Below, one piece after another: positions 55,689 to 64,000 of a stretch of DNA of 64,000 nt. The stretch comes from Symbiodinium natans (taxonomy: Eukaryota; Sar; Dinophyceae; Suessiales; Symbiodiniaceae), in NCBI GenBank assembly GCA_905221605.1, contig CAJNDS010002391.1, positions 356,323-420,322 of the forward strand, in the 5' to 3' direction. The position numbers were made by a program, and so were the translations under genes. Numbering within the stretch: the first letter of the stretch is position 1; each line of letters starts with the position of its first letter. A model generated the notes under the pieces. It searched no databases. It saw nothing but the letters and a program-made list of their open reading frames with translations, and was not told where the DNA came from.

Positions 55689-58257
55689 ATGCGCGCCGAG
55701 GTTCGCACTGAGTCCCACCTCAAAGTTGGCCGGGAGGAGGAAGAGCCCCTGGTCAAGGAGGAACAGGAGGAGGAAACAGAGGTTGTCAAAGACGAGGAGG
55801 TCTCGGTTGAGATGGAGGAGGGCACCGCGGATGAGGCGGACGAAGTCGCCCTCCCAGCCAACCGAGCCTACGTCGAAGGCCGCTTTTACCCCTACGGCAG
55901 CTGGCGGCTGCGAAGCCATTAACCCGGTCACCGAGGACCAGTGCCTCACCACGCACTTGGGCGGCCCGAACGCGGGCGCCCCGTGCGACGGCCGATGGAT
56001 CAATGGGATCGACATCGGGTGGTGGGAGGTAGATCCTCAAACCGCGCCGGAGCAATGGCGGCGGAGGTTTTCTGCCGAAGAGCTTGAAGAACAGCAAGCG
56101 CGGGCAGATGCCGCGAGGCTTCTCAGCGATGAGGAACTCGCTGAAGCCCTCCAGGCGGCCGAGGAGGCGCGGGCGGCCGAGCGCGCCAAAAAGCGGGAGC
56201 GGCGCCAGGCGGAGAAGGCGGAGCGCGATGATCACATCAGCGAGGCGCTCCGCATAGCAGGGTGGCAGTGCCCTAACTGCTATGAATGGAACCTTTCATT
56301 CAGGCAGCTGTGCTTTCGGTGCAGCACGCCTCTCCGCTTGGCAGAGGTCGTTTCCCGCGGGATCCCGGATCCGCGGCGCGGCGAAGAGAGGGACTCGGGC
56401 TCGGAAAGCAGCCAGGACGAGCTGGAGTACGAGATCCTTCTGGCCAACCGCGCGATGGACCAGGAAACCATCCAGCCTCTTCTTAGAAGTAAACACAAGA
56501 AGAGGGGCGGCAAGAGACGTCGCGAAGAGGCGACGTACGGGAAGGGCCGCGACCCGTGGAGTGCTTGGGCAGACGCCCGTGGCAAGGGCCAGGGCAAGCC
56601 GAAGGGCAGAGGCAAGTCCGATGCCAAGTGCAAGCCCAAGGGGAGGGGCAAGTACGCCTGGGGCGCTTTCGCCGCGGGCATTGTTGCCGCGCTCCAACCC
56701 CGCCCAAGCACAAGTTGGGTCCCAGCTTTCCCGTGCGGGTCGGCCCGGCCGCCGCCAAGTGTTCCGCTTCCGCCGCGGACCCCCTTCTTCCTGGGTCGCG
56801 GGCTCCTCAATCGGTTGACGCACGCCCTCAACGGGAACATCAACGGCTGGTGGGGCCTGGCGGCTGCAGCGTCAGCGCCGATTGCCTTGCAGTTGCACCG
56901 CGGGGTTGTGCATGTTGTCGAGGACTCCATGCACGCGGTTGCAACGGTTTCGGCCGACGTTGTCGAGGAAATCGGTCATGGGGCCAGGCGGACCGTGTGG
57001 GTCGCCGGAACAGCCATCACTCTGGTAGTAGTGATTTTGTGCGGCGCTGTTCTGTGGTACGTGAGTCGTGCCGTTGCCAATCGCATTGCGCATATGCGAC
57101 ATGGCAACACCGCGGCCCCTGAGGCGCGGCTGTCTCAACTCCTTGGCTCTGAAGCGACGTTTGAGGTCGCGAGCTCCAAGAAAGGGGTGACCCATAAGGT
57201 TTGGGTGCACCTCAAGGAGGAGACAGCTGCCTGTGGCTGTCGTGCTTACCTGGCAGAAGGACGCTGCGGGCATTGCGATGCCGCAATGGACACCGCTCGT
57301 TCCTTAGGGTTTTTGCACGCGGCCCAGCGAGGCGCGGGTCCTGCGCTCACAGACTCCATTCGGAGTACCGCCTCCGAAACCCTGGCTAAGGGTAAGGTTG
57401 TGTTGGGTTTGGGAAACAGTGAAGGATGTTTCTCCCAACTGGCGGCCAAGAGCCGCGGGCTCTCCTGCTTTCAGGGGCTCGCGGGTCGTGACCTGGCCGC
57501 GGCCCCAGCAGATGGAGCGAGCGCGGCCCACGCACAGTCCGGCTCCGTGCAACGTGCCGCCACTGCCATTGTGGCGCGCACGCCAGGCCGGAGGAACAAG
57601 GGCCCAGCCCCCGCTAGGAGTTCTCCAGTCAAAGAAGCGGAATTCCTTGCGGGCGGGCCATACGTTCAGGCCGCCCAAACGCTGCTTGGGTCTGGAGCAG
57701 CAGAGGATGTGATCTACATCCGGGCGTACAGCTTGGATTGCCCATCCTGCATCGAGGCAATCGAAGCGTCGCTTGGCAAGGGCGCAAGCGTTCGGATTGT
57801 CGCCGACGTGGGACAATGCCACCGCACCAAGCTTCAGTGGCAAGCGTTGAAACGCTTGGCGGCCGCAGGTGCCGAGGTGAAGGTGGGTTGTGGCACATCC
57901 GTGCGCGACGCCTATGCTCGCGACGGCCGCGGGGCTAAGGTAGGCACCGGGATTCAAGGGCTGCACCATGCCAAGGCCCTTTGCCTACTGCGGCCTGAAG
58001 GCGCGGTGGTGCTGATTGGGAGCCTCAATTTTACCACAAGCAGCAAGGCCAATGCGGAGGCAGGGCTTAGGCTTGAGGTCCCCAAGACGCACTCAGTCGT
58101 GCAGTCCTACATCGAGGATTTCCAGAGGGTGTCGGCTGAGGCATTCTCCCTCGATGAGGCAGTCGCAAAGCGCCCTCAGTTGGAGCGAGCCAGTAGCTCC
58201 AACGTTGCTGGCAACACCGCTCGTGCCCCCAACACTGCTCCACAGGGTATCGAGTAG
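55689..58257 (+). CDS. ORF5: RanBP2-finger, transmembrane, SWIM and PLD-like protein
   Basis: ATG 55689 opens an acidic frame to 55922 (VKEEQEEETEVVKDEE .. GRFYPYGSWR); the protein then continues one frame over (CEAINPVTEDQCLTTHLGG). A +1 shift near 55905, or a start at ATG 55831 in the second frame, is needed. Then: Arg/Glu coiled region; RanBP2-type finger WQCPNCYEWN..LCFRCSTPL (56262-56335); basic Gly/Lys stretch; transmembrane helix (ITLVVVILCGAVLWYVS, about 57015-57070); SWIM finger CGCRAYLAEGRCGH (57232-57275); PLD-like domain (57650-58130) with HHAKALCLL and GSLNFTTSSKANAE. His and Lys of HxK are present; the motif Asp is replaced. Single-HKD proteins are often nucleases or lipases acting as dimers. 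It occupies an env-like position but has no fusion-protein features. Confidence 0.8.
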
Positions 58258-58852
58258 GCTGCGGCCAGTCGGCGCGGCGTGGAAGGGGTTTCCACGCGAT
58301 TTCTTAGGCATCACAGCGCGGCACGCTGTCGAGCCTCTTTTGATCGTGTTTTGCTTGCGGGCGAAGAGCCGCGGCAGGGGTTTTCCCTGCCCATTTTGCC
58401 TACCCGCACTTTTCTTCCCAGCCCGTTGTGGCTGCTGCGGACCGTGTCCTGGTCGCGGCAGTGCGCTCGCCGAAGCGCGCGCGAGCTGCACTGCCTGCGG
58501 CACGAGCAATGTGCGCGGCTCTCGCTGAGTCCGGTAGCCCGTAGGGTAGTTCTGGATAGGTGAGTAGCCGTAGCCGTAGCTTAGGACCGGCCGTGTACAG
58601 TGTACCATCTGTACCATAGATTTCAGTGTCTGCCGTAGCAGTCCTCAAAGCACTCAGTGGGCTCTGTGTACTGGAGCCTCGACTCAGGTCGTGCAAAAGA
58701 CCGGAGCGCCTGGTTCAGGCTGGTTTTGGAGGGTCGTTCGTTTGGGTCGTCTCGTTTCGCGTGTCTTCGTTTGCGGGCTTGCGCCCAAAGCCGCGACGGA
58801 CGCCCGCCCTCCTTGTGGAAGTCACTCACCGGAGCCTCGGCTGAGGGGCGAA
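58258..58852 (+). other. 3' untranslated leader of the retrotransposon
   Basis: Holds one bulged-G hairpin (58436-58457, loop GTGTCCT) and a short frame with paired cysteines (CPFC, CTAC, about 58388-58525) that may be a relic of a zinc-binding tail. A weak purine-rich tract (GAGGGGCGAA, 58843-58852) directly precedes the 3' LTR and is the only polypurine-tract candidate. Confidence 0.5.
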
Positions 58853-59160
58853 TGTGAGCTGACATGAGTGCATATGCATCTTCTGCTCTGTGATGCATTA
58901 GGACTCGGCAGACCACCTTGTAGTTTTCCTTTGCATGTAGAGTTTTGCAATTCGAATCAATGCCAATATTTTGGCTCAAGTACCGAGCTTGTGCCTTTGA
59001 GCACGGTAGTTTCGTACAGTAGCTCTTAGGTTGCTGTGCGGTCCGACCGGACGCACTCAGGCGTAGCTGCACAAGTGCTTGAACTCGCGAAGTCGTAAAA
59101 CAGCGTGACCGGGCTGTGATTGCATTGGCTTAGTGCAAGTCCAGTGCTGGTCGACTTCAC

Positions 59161-59161
<1 letters not shown>
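58853..59161 (+). repeat. 3' LTR
   Basis: Copy of the 5' LTR with one substitution (A at 59132). Carries the same leader-like 13-mer (58968-58980) and bulged-G hairpin (59036-59056). Confidence 0.97.
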
Positions 59162-59250
<89 letters not shown>

Positions 59251-59266
59251 TAGCAGCAGATGCAGC

Positions 59267-59317
<51 letters not shown>

Positions 59318-59321
59318 CGTC

Positions 59322-59355
<34 letters not shown>

Positions 59356-59358
59356 AAG

Positions 59359-59407
<49 letters not shown>

Positions 59408-59510
59408 CGTAGCAGCAGCAGTAGTAGTAGTAGGAGTAGTAGGAGTAGTAGGAGTAGTAGAAGGAGGAGTAGAAGAAGGAGTAGCAGTAGAAGCAGCAAC
59501 AGCAGCAGGA
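59162..59510 (+). repeat. TAG/CAG triplet microsatellite (right flank)
   Basis: (AGT)n with blocks of CAG, CGT and AGG triplets. It continues the array interrupted by the retrotransposon and begins with the AGTA of the presumed target duplication. Confidence 0.95.
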
Positions 59511-59983
59511 AATGCCCGGCTTGCAAGTTGCAATCGTTCCAAGGTTATGTTAGTCGAAAGCTCTGTAGGTCATAAAGTGTCTGCAGCACCATTGGCCCAA
59601 TCATCAGAGTTTAATAAGAGCCCTGAAGGTCAAGTCGTGCGTAAACGGATGCAGGTTGGGTCACTTTAGATCCTCTGAACAAAGGTTGCACGTGGGTGCT
59701 GATTTCGTAGTGCGCTGTCAACCTGTCATAGTCAAACACGTCATGCCATGCTTGTCCACACCATGTAGCAGCTTGCTTCCGCATAGAACCAACGCTTTCG
59801 CATTTCAAGCGTGATGACTGCTCAGATCTTCAGAGTGTTGAAAGAATGCTTGTAAGCCTGCGTATTTGCAGCTTCAAGGCTTCTCGCAGTTCAAGAACAC
59901 TTCGGTCGGGCTTCTTTCCTCCCATGTCCATGAACAACAAACCTCTCGGCCCCTGCTGCAACCCAAGCCCCATCACGCTTGAG
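59511..59983. other. intergenic
   Basis: No gene supported. The end of this stretch could be an intron ending in AG before the glycine-rich exon. Confidence 0.4.
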
Positions 59984-60138
59984 GCGGTGGTGGCGGCAGT
60001 GCGTACGCCGGCGGTGGCGGCGGTGGTGGTGGCGGTGGCAGCGCGGGCGGCGCGAGCGGCGTCGGCGGCGCGGGAGGATACCGGGGTGCTCCTGTCACGT
60101 TTGTTGGGTCAGGGGCTTTGGCTTCCATACCTGCGATG
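59984..60138 (+). CDS. possible internal exon of a glycine-rich protein
   Basis: Between an AG|G acceptor (59982-59983) and a GT donor (60139) one frame reads a Gly-rich run followed by GGYRGAPVTFVGSGALASIP and AMV. A TGA lies directly upstream in this frame, so it would have to be spliced. GGC/GGT repetition alone can produce such a frame, so this is tentative. Confidence 0.3.
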
Positions 60139-60394
60139 GTTAAGGGTCTGTGCAGCATCCGGCTTCGGGTTGCGCTTTGGTTTTTGGTGGGCTTCAGGCG
60201 CTTTATACGGCCGATTTTGGTAAGTTGAGTGTATGATCAGAACGTTTTGTTGGTGTCAGCCTGAGATCACTTGTAAGCCTTTAGGTATGTCCTTTGAGGT
60301 CTTCTGACTCACTGTGCTCTACTCGCACAAGTTCTGTTCTTAGACCTTAACGCTGCATTTGCACACCTTTGCGCGTGAGCATCTGGGATGTTTT

Positions 60395-60662
60395 GGCCTA
60401 TCGGCGCGTGTTCTTGGCATGTCGGCGCGTGTTTGGCATGTCGGCGTGTTTGTTTAGTATGTCGACGACAGCCGAGCTTTGTCACGTCGGCGCATGTTTT
60501 TGCATGTTGGCGTGCATTTTCGATCTCTCGCCACGTGTTTTTGGCATGTCCGCGCGGCTTTGTGCCATGTCGCTGCGTTGTTTTGCTGCATCTCGGCACG
60601 TACTTTTGGCATGTCGGCACGCGTTGTTGGCATGTCGGTTTTTTTGACATTTCGGCGCGTGG
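60395..60662 (+). repeat. degenerate GGCATGTCGGCGCGTGTTTT minisatellite
   Basis: About ten imperfect head-to-tail copies of a 20-28 nt unit built around TGGCATGTCGGCGCGTGTTT, with T-runs between units. No gene is implied. Confidence 0.8.
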
Positions 60663-62227
60663 CGTCCCGTCAGGTCCCGGCCAGGATCCTCAGCTACCTC
60701 AGGACGGAAGGTTGCTCGTGCACTGTGCAGAAGACTGACGAAGAGTGACGAAGCCTCGTCATACCCTCGACAACCATTAAGCGAGGCTTCGGCCAGGCTC
60801 TTGTGGGAGCCCACTCTTTTGTTTCATGGTCATGGTTGTGTTTTGTTACTTGGTTGGGGCTGGGTGTGCTCGGATTAGGCTCCAGGGGCTTGCTTTGGGC
60901 GCAGACTTCATGTGTTGCGGTTTCCGACGGTCGCGCGACCGGTTGCCGCACTCAAGGCCGACACCTCAACCCTAAAGCTTAACAATATTCTCCCGCTGTC
61001 CGCTGTCCAAGTCAACCCTAAAATTACGTGAAGCCGCCCTTTTCGAAGCTTTCCTCAAGCGAGCGGCCACAAACATGCTGCAGCCTTGTACCCACAGAAG
61101 CCCTCCCGCACCATGAATCAATGGCGTGAGGAGTGGCTGGATGCTGATGCTTCCAAGGAAGCAGACGAGAGGAACCTTGCCTGAGCTTGGTCTTTGCAGG
61201 TGCTGGCAGTGTTGGATGTGCTGGGAATTTTCGGACGATCGGCTCTTCTAAGCTTCTGGTATCACCGCTAAGCAATCCGCTTCGGCCGCAAACCTGAGCG
61301 ATGCCACCGCAACCAGGAGGCCAGGCAGTCCTTGACAGTTCTTCCAAAGCCCCCCCTTCATGTCCCGAGGGCCGTTGAGCTGGTGGCCATGGAGGCGGCA
61401 CGAACCGGCCGCAGCTTCGAGGAACTGACCGGAGGTGATTCGTGCTTCTCAAACTCCAGAGCACTTTGGCAGCCAAGCAGTTCTGACGCAGAACATCATG
61501 TCTCAACAACCTCAGACTCCTAGCCGACTCTTAGCTGCTACTAGCTATTGCTCCTAAGACGGCAGGACATCGCGAACCTGGACACAGACGACCCGGCCGC
61601 GGGCCTCGGAACCTCTGAGAATCGAACCAACTGTTTTTGAGGCAACCCATCTTTGGCCAGTTCGGGAGGAGGGGGGGGTGGCAGGCAAATGACCCCAACG
61701 CCTTTCTGCCCCGGCCGATTTTCCTCACGGAGACCGAGTTCATCGCCCGCCCATCAGAGCTTTCAAGAGGGAGTGGGACTGGGTTTTGCTGGGCATTTTC
61801 CAGAGCTTCGTTCCCTCTGGGAGCTCGGATCACCAAAGAGTCGAAGAAAGCAGATGGAACCTTGGGCTGCTGGTTCCGTTGTGAACCGAGCTCAGGGGGC
61901 TCGGATATTCAGCTCAGAGGTAAACGGGGAGCTCACCGATGTCTACTGAACACGTGCGAATATCTGCACCGAAGGCATCCCGACAAGCCTGAACCCGTCA
62001 ACCCTCCGAACTCGAGGCATTAAACCCATTTGAACCCCAAATGTTCCGCTGCCACTCTGCCAGGGCCGCAATCGAGTGGTTGGCTGGCCACCCAAGGGTG
62101 CCACGGACAAGTGGGGAGGCCAGGGCCTGGGCCATTGGGGTGTTGGGAGGTGAGGCAGGTTTTGGCGGTGGGGTTTCGGAGAAGATCTTCAGCTTCTCTC
62201 GCGACCCCATCGCGGTGCTTGACAGAG

Positions 62228-62279
<52 letters not shown>

Positions 62280-62822
62280 CGTCATGGTGCGGTTTTGTGC
62301 GGGTGTCTAGGCAGGTTTGAGAAGCTTAAGCCCTACAACCTACTTGCACAAACTTCCCATCCTGGAGAGGGCCTCCCATCCAGCTGCCCGTGAACTTGGC
62401 CTCCAGCACGATGCTTGCCCGGAGCGCTTTCGCAGGGCGTGCGTCAGAGATTCAGAGTGTTGAGGCTACCAGGTTAAGAGTCTACACAAGAACTGCATAC
62501 AGCTATGAGCGTGGTCCCTAGAGGGTTTCTTGGGGGGCTTGCACGAAACGCAATCCGCCCAAATGCGGCACGGCTTTTAAAGACTCTCAACCCTGCACGC
62601 AGGCACCTGAACCAAAAACTGGAACCCCTAAACGTTACCTCCGCAACTGAATGGCCGATCAAGTGCTCGGGCAGGGACACACGGGACAGAAACTATGGCT
62701 CTGCATTAACGCGAAGAGTCTTGAGTCTGTCCATGACGCACTCTCGCACGCGCAGGATGAGCTGGTCCAGGCCAGCAGAGATGCTTTCCCTGCCAGCTTG
62801 ACTTGTTGAGAGCTCGCACGCA

Positions 62823-62857
<35 letters not shown>

Positions 62858-64000
62858 AGGGGCTGTTGTTCAGACACCTTTCGTCAGGGTTCTCAGAGAG
62901 CGCCATTGACACGAAGGGGCAAGGCTGCTATGAACTTCACAACCAAGAATTGGAGGAAGGAGGGAGGAGCTCGTAAAAACCAAGCCTGGACGTCAATGCA
63001 GTAGATGCCCCATAGACGAAAGAGGTCGTATTGACATGAACTTGCGCGAGCGGGCACGACCTCCCTTGTTAAGCCTCTGATCTTTGGCTGCTCTGAGTTG
63101 GCACCAGCAAGTGGACAAGGATTAGAGAGCAAGCGTCTGAGCACAGCATCTTTGCAGTTTGATCTTGGCCTGGCTTGGCCCAACCGGCTCGCCACGGTCT
63201 GGGTCTTGGCGGCGTAGAGAGCGGAGTCCGCATCTTTAGGGGCCCTACGGCTGCCTTAGAAACTTTGTTTTCTGTAACAGCACGTTGCGGTTCAAAGGGG
63301 GGCATAGACACCGACCATGCCTCGAAGGAATCTAAAGCATTTCGAATCTGGAACGTTCCTGTTGGTTCTGAGAAGTTTACTTTGTGTTCGGGCTGTCCGG
63401 CCGATTTCTGGGCTGAGATACCCTAAACCTAAAACTCAAAACTCCACATCCCAAGTTCAAAGAAGGTGCAGAGGATGCGTCATCCGCCCCAAGAGAGATA
63501 AGTCAATAGTATTAGTACTCCCTCCTCCGTGTGGTAGGCGGCCTCGGCCAGCTTGAAATCTCAGATCCATCATAGTTTGTGGGCCTTAGGTTTCGAGCAC
63601 TCTAAGGCTCTAAGGGTACCGAAACACAGAGGGGGGAGCGTGAGTAGGGAAGGGGGGAGGGTGCTCGGGCTCAGGCTTCGACTGCACTCGCAGCGGGAGC
63701 CCAGTGAAGGCTCTTTGGGCGCGGCTCCCAGGTTTCGCACCTGCAGCTTGGGATCTGCTATGTTTCAACATGTTTCAACTCATGCAGCGCCTTACAAAGC
63801 CTTACAACTTACAACCTGTAGCATCAGAAATGCAAGACAGGTCTCAAGACCCCGTTTCGTGCAAGAAATCTCCCCATTCTACCCATACCTGCCTGCTGAA
63901 TCCATGCAGCCTCCTCTTCTGTGCTTTCCCTAGGCGGATTTTCTGCCTGTAGCCTCTTGCTCTACACGCGATCGTTCCCCCCTACTCCGAGGTCTGAGAA
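60663..64000. other. intergenic to window end
   Basis: No gene supported. A (CT)n run lies at 62228-62278 and (CA)n at 62822-62853. Frames of up to about 160 codons overlap on both strands and have no recognisable motif. Confidence 0.4.

Larger units (their letters stand above)
42113..59056 (+). repeat. dispersed family of bulged-G hairpins
   Basis: One plan recurs on the sense strand: N-GCG, one unpaired G, three or four bases, a loop usually of 4-8 nt (3 to 9 seen), the complement of those bases, CGC-N'. Upper-stem bases differ between copies but stay paired: TCC/GGA, CCC/GGG, GTC/GAC, ACC/GGT, TCG/CGA, GCA/TGC, CCA/TGG, CTC/GAG, AGC/GCT. I count more than 40, in LTRs, leaders and coding parts alike. 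A subset shares the 7-nt loop GYGNCMW (Y = C/T, M = A/C, W = A/T). Coordinates are in the matching finding. Confidence 0.8.
41930..59161 (+). mobile_element. 17.2-kb Ty3/gypsy-like LTR retrotransposon, very recent insertion
   Basis: Bounded by 309-bp LTRs that begin TGTGA and end TCACA and differ at one position. Order of parts: LTR; three-hairpin leader; ORF1 (Gag with CCCH fingers, protease, Cys-rich/transmembrane segment, RT thumb/connection, RNase H, integrase); ORF2 (integrase C-terminal module and a long extra region); ORF3 (RT fingers/palm with YVDD); Tpt1-like ORF; C2H2 ORF4; ORF5 (RanBP2 finger, transmembrane, SWIM, PLD-like); 3' leader; LTR. Long intact frames and near-identical LTRs suggest recent activity. 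The split reverse transcriptase and 3' gene cargo are unlike standard gypsy elements. A dispersed bulged-G hairpin recurs throughout. Confidence 0.95.

Overview
This is nuclear DNA from a dinoflagellate, most likely a Symbiodiniaceae-type alga. Four things point there. A host gene at 38.2-39.5 kb has introns with GC-AG and GA-AG borders and acceptors followed by G. An interstitial TTTAGGG-type telomeric tract lies near 5.9 kb. A 13-nt piece identical to the end of the dinoflagellate spliced leader sits inside an LTR. The gene density is very low, with abundant microsatellites and poly(G/C) runs.

Layout. From 1 to about 38 kb the window is mostly intergenic: GT, CT and polypyrimidine tracts, degenerate tandem and inverted repeats, and 26-30 nt G or C homopolymers. 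It holds one convincing intronless gene (ankyrin-repeat protein with a SHQW-type N-terminal domain, 14.06-16.02 kb) and a broken fragment of a relative at 17.6 kb. At 38.18-39.50 kb is a three-exon gene for a secreted protein of unknown function. From 40.5 to 41.9 kb is a 1.4-kb block of CTG, TAG/TAC and decamer microsatellites.

The main object is a 17.2-kb LTR retrotransposon (41930-59161) inserted in that microsatellite block. Its 309-bp TG...CA LTRs differ by one base and it is flanked by AGTA, so it is very young. It is Ty3/gypsy-like (D,D35E integrase with GPY/F module, RNase H) but unusual. Gag carries CCCH fingers instead of CCHC knuckles. The protease has an altered active-site triplet. 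The reverse transcriptase is split and out of order: thumb/connection plus RNase H lie upstream of integrase in the first ORF, while fingers/palm with YVDD lie downstream in a third ORF. Further 3' are a Tpt1/KptA-like RNA 2'-phosphotransferase, a C2H2 zinc-finger protein, and a membrane-anchored RanBP2-finger/SWIM/phospholipase-D-like protein.

The whole element, LTRs included, is studded on the sense strand with more than 40 copies of one small hairpin. It has a lower stem ending in GCG, a bulged G, a three- to four-pair upper stem that covaries between copies, and a loop usually of 4-8 nt. Three copies stand directly before the gag start codon and three before the Tpt1-like ORF. I regard this dispersed hairpin family, together with the split reverse transcriptase, as the best candidate for an undescribed system, possibly RNA packaging or translation signals recognised by element-encoded RNA-binding proteins.

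Downstream (59.2-64 kb) the microsatellite resumes, followed by sparse intergenic DNA with one possible glycine-rich exon and a degenerate minisatellite.
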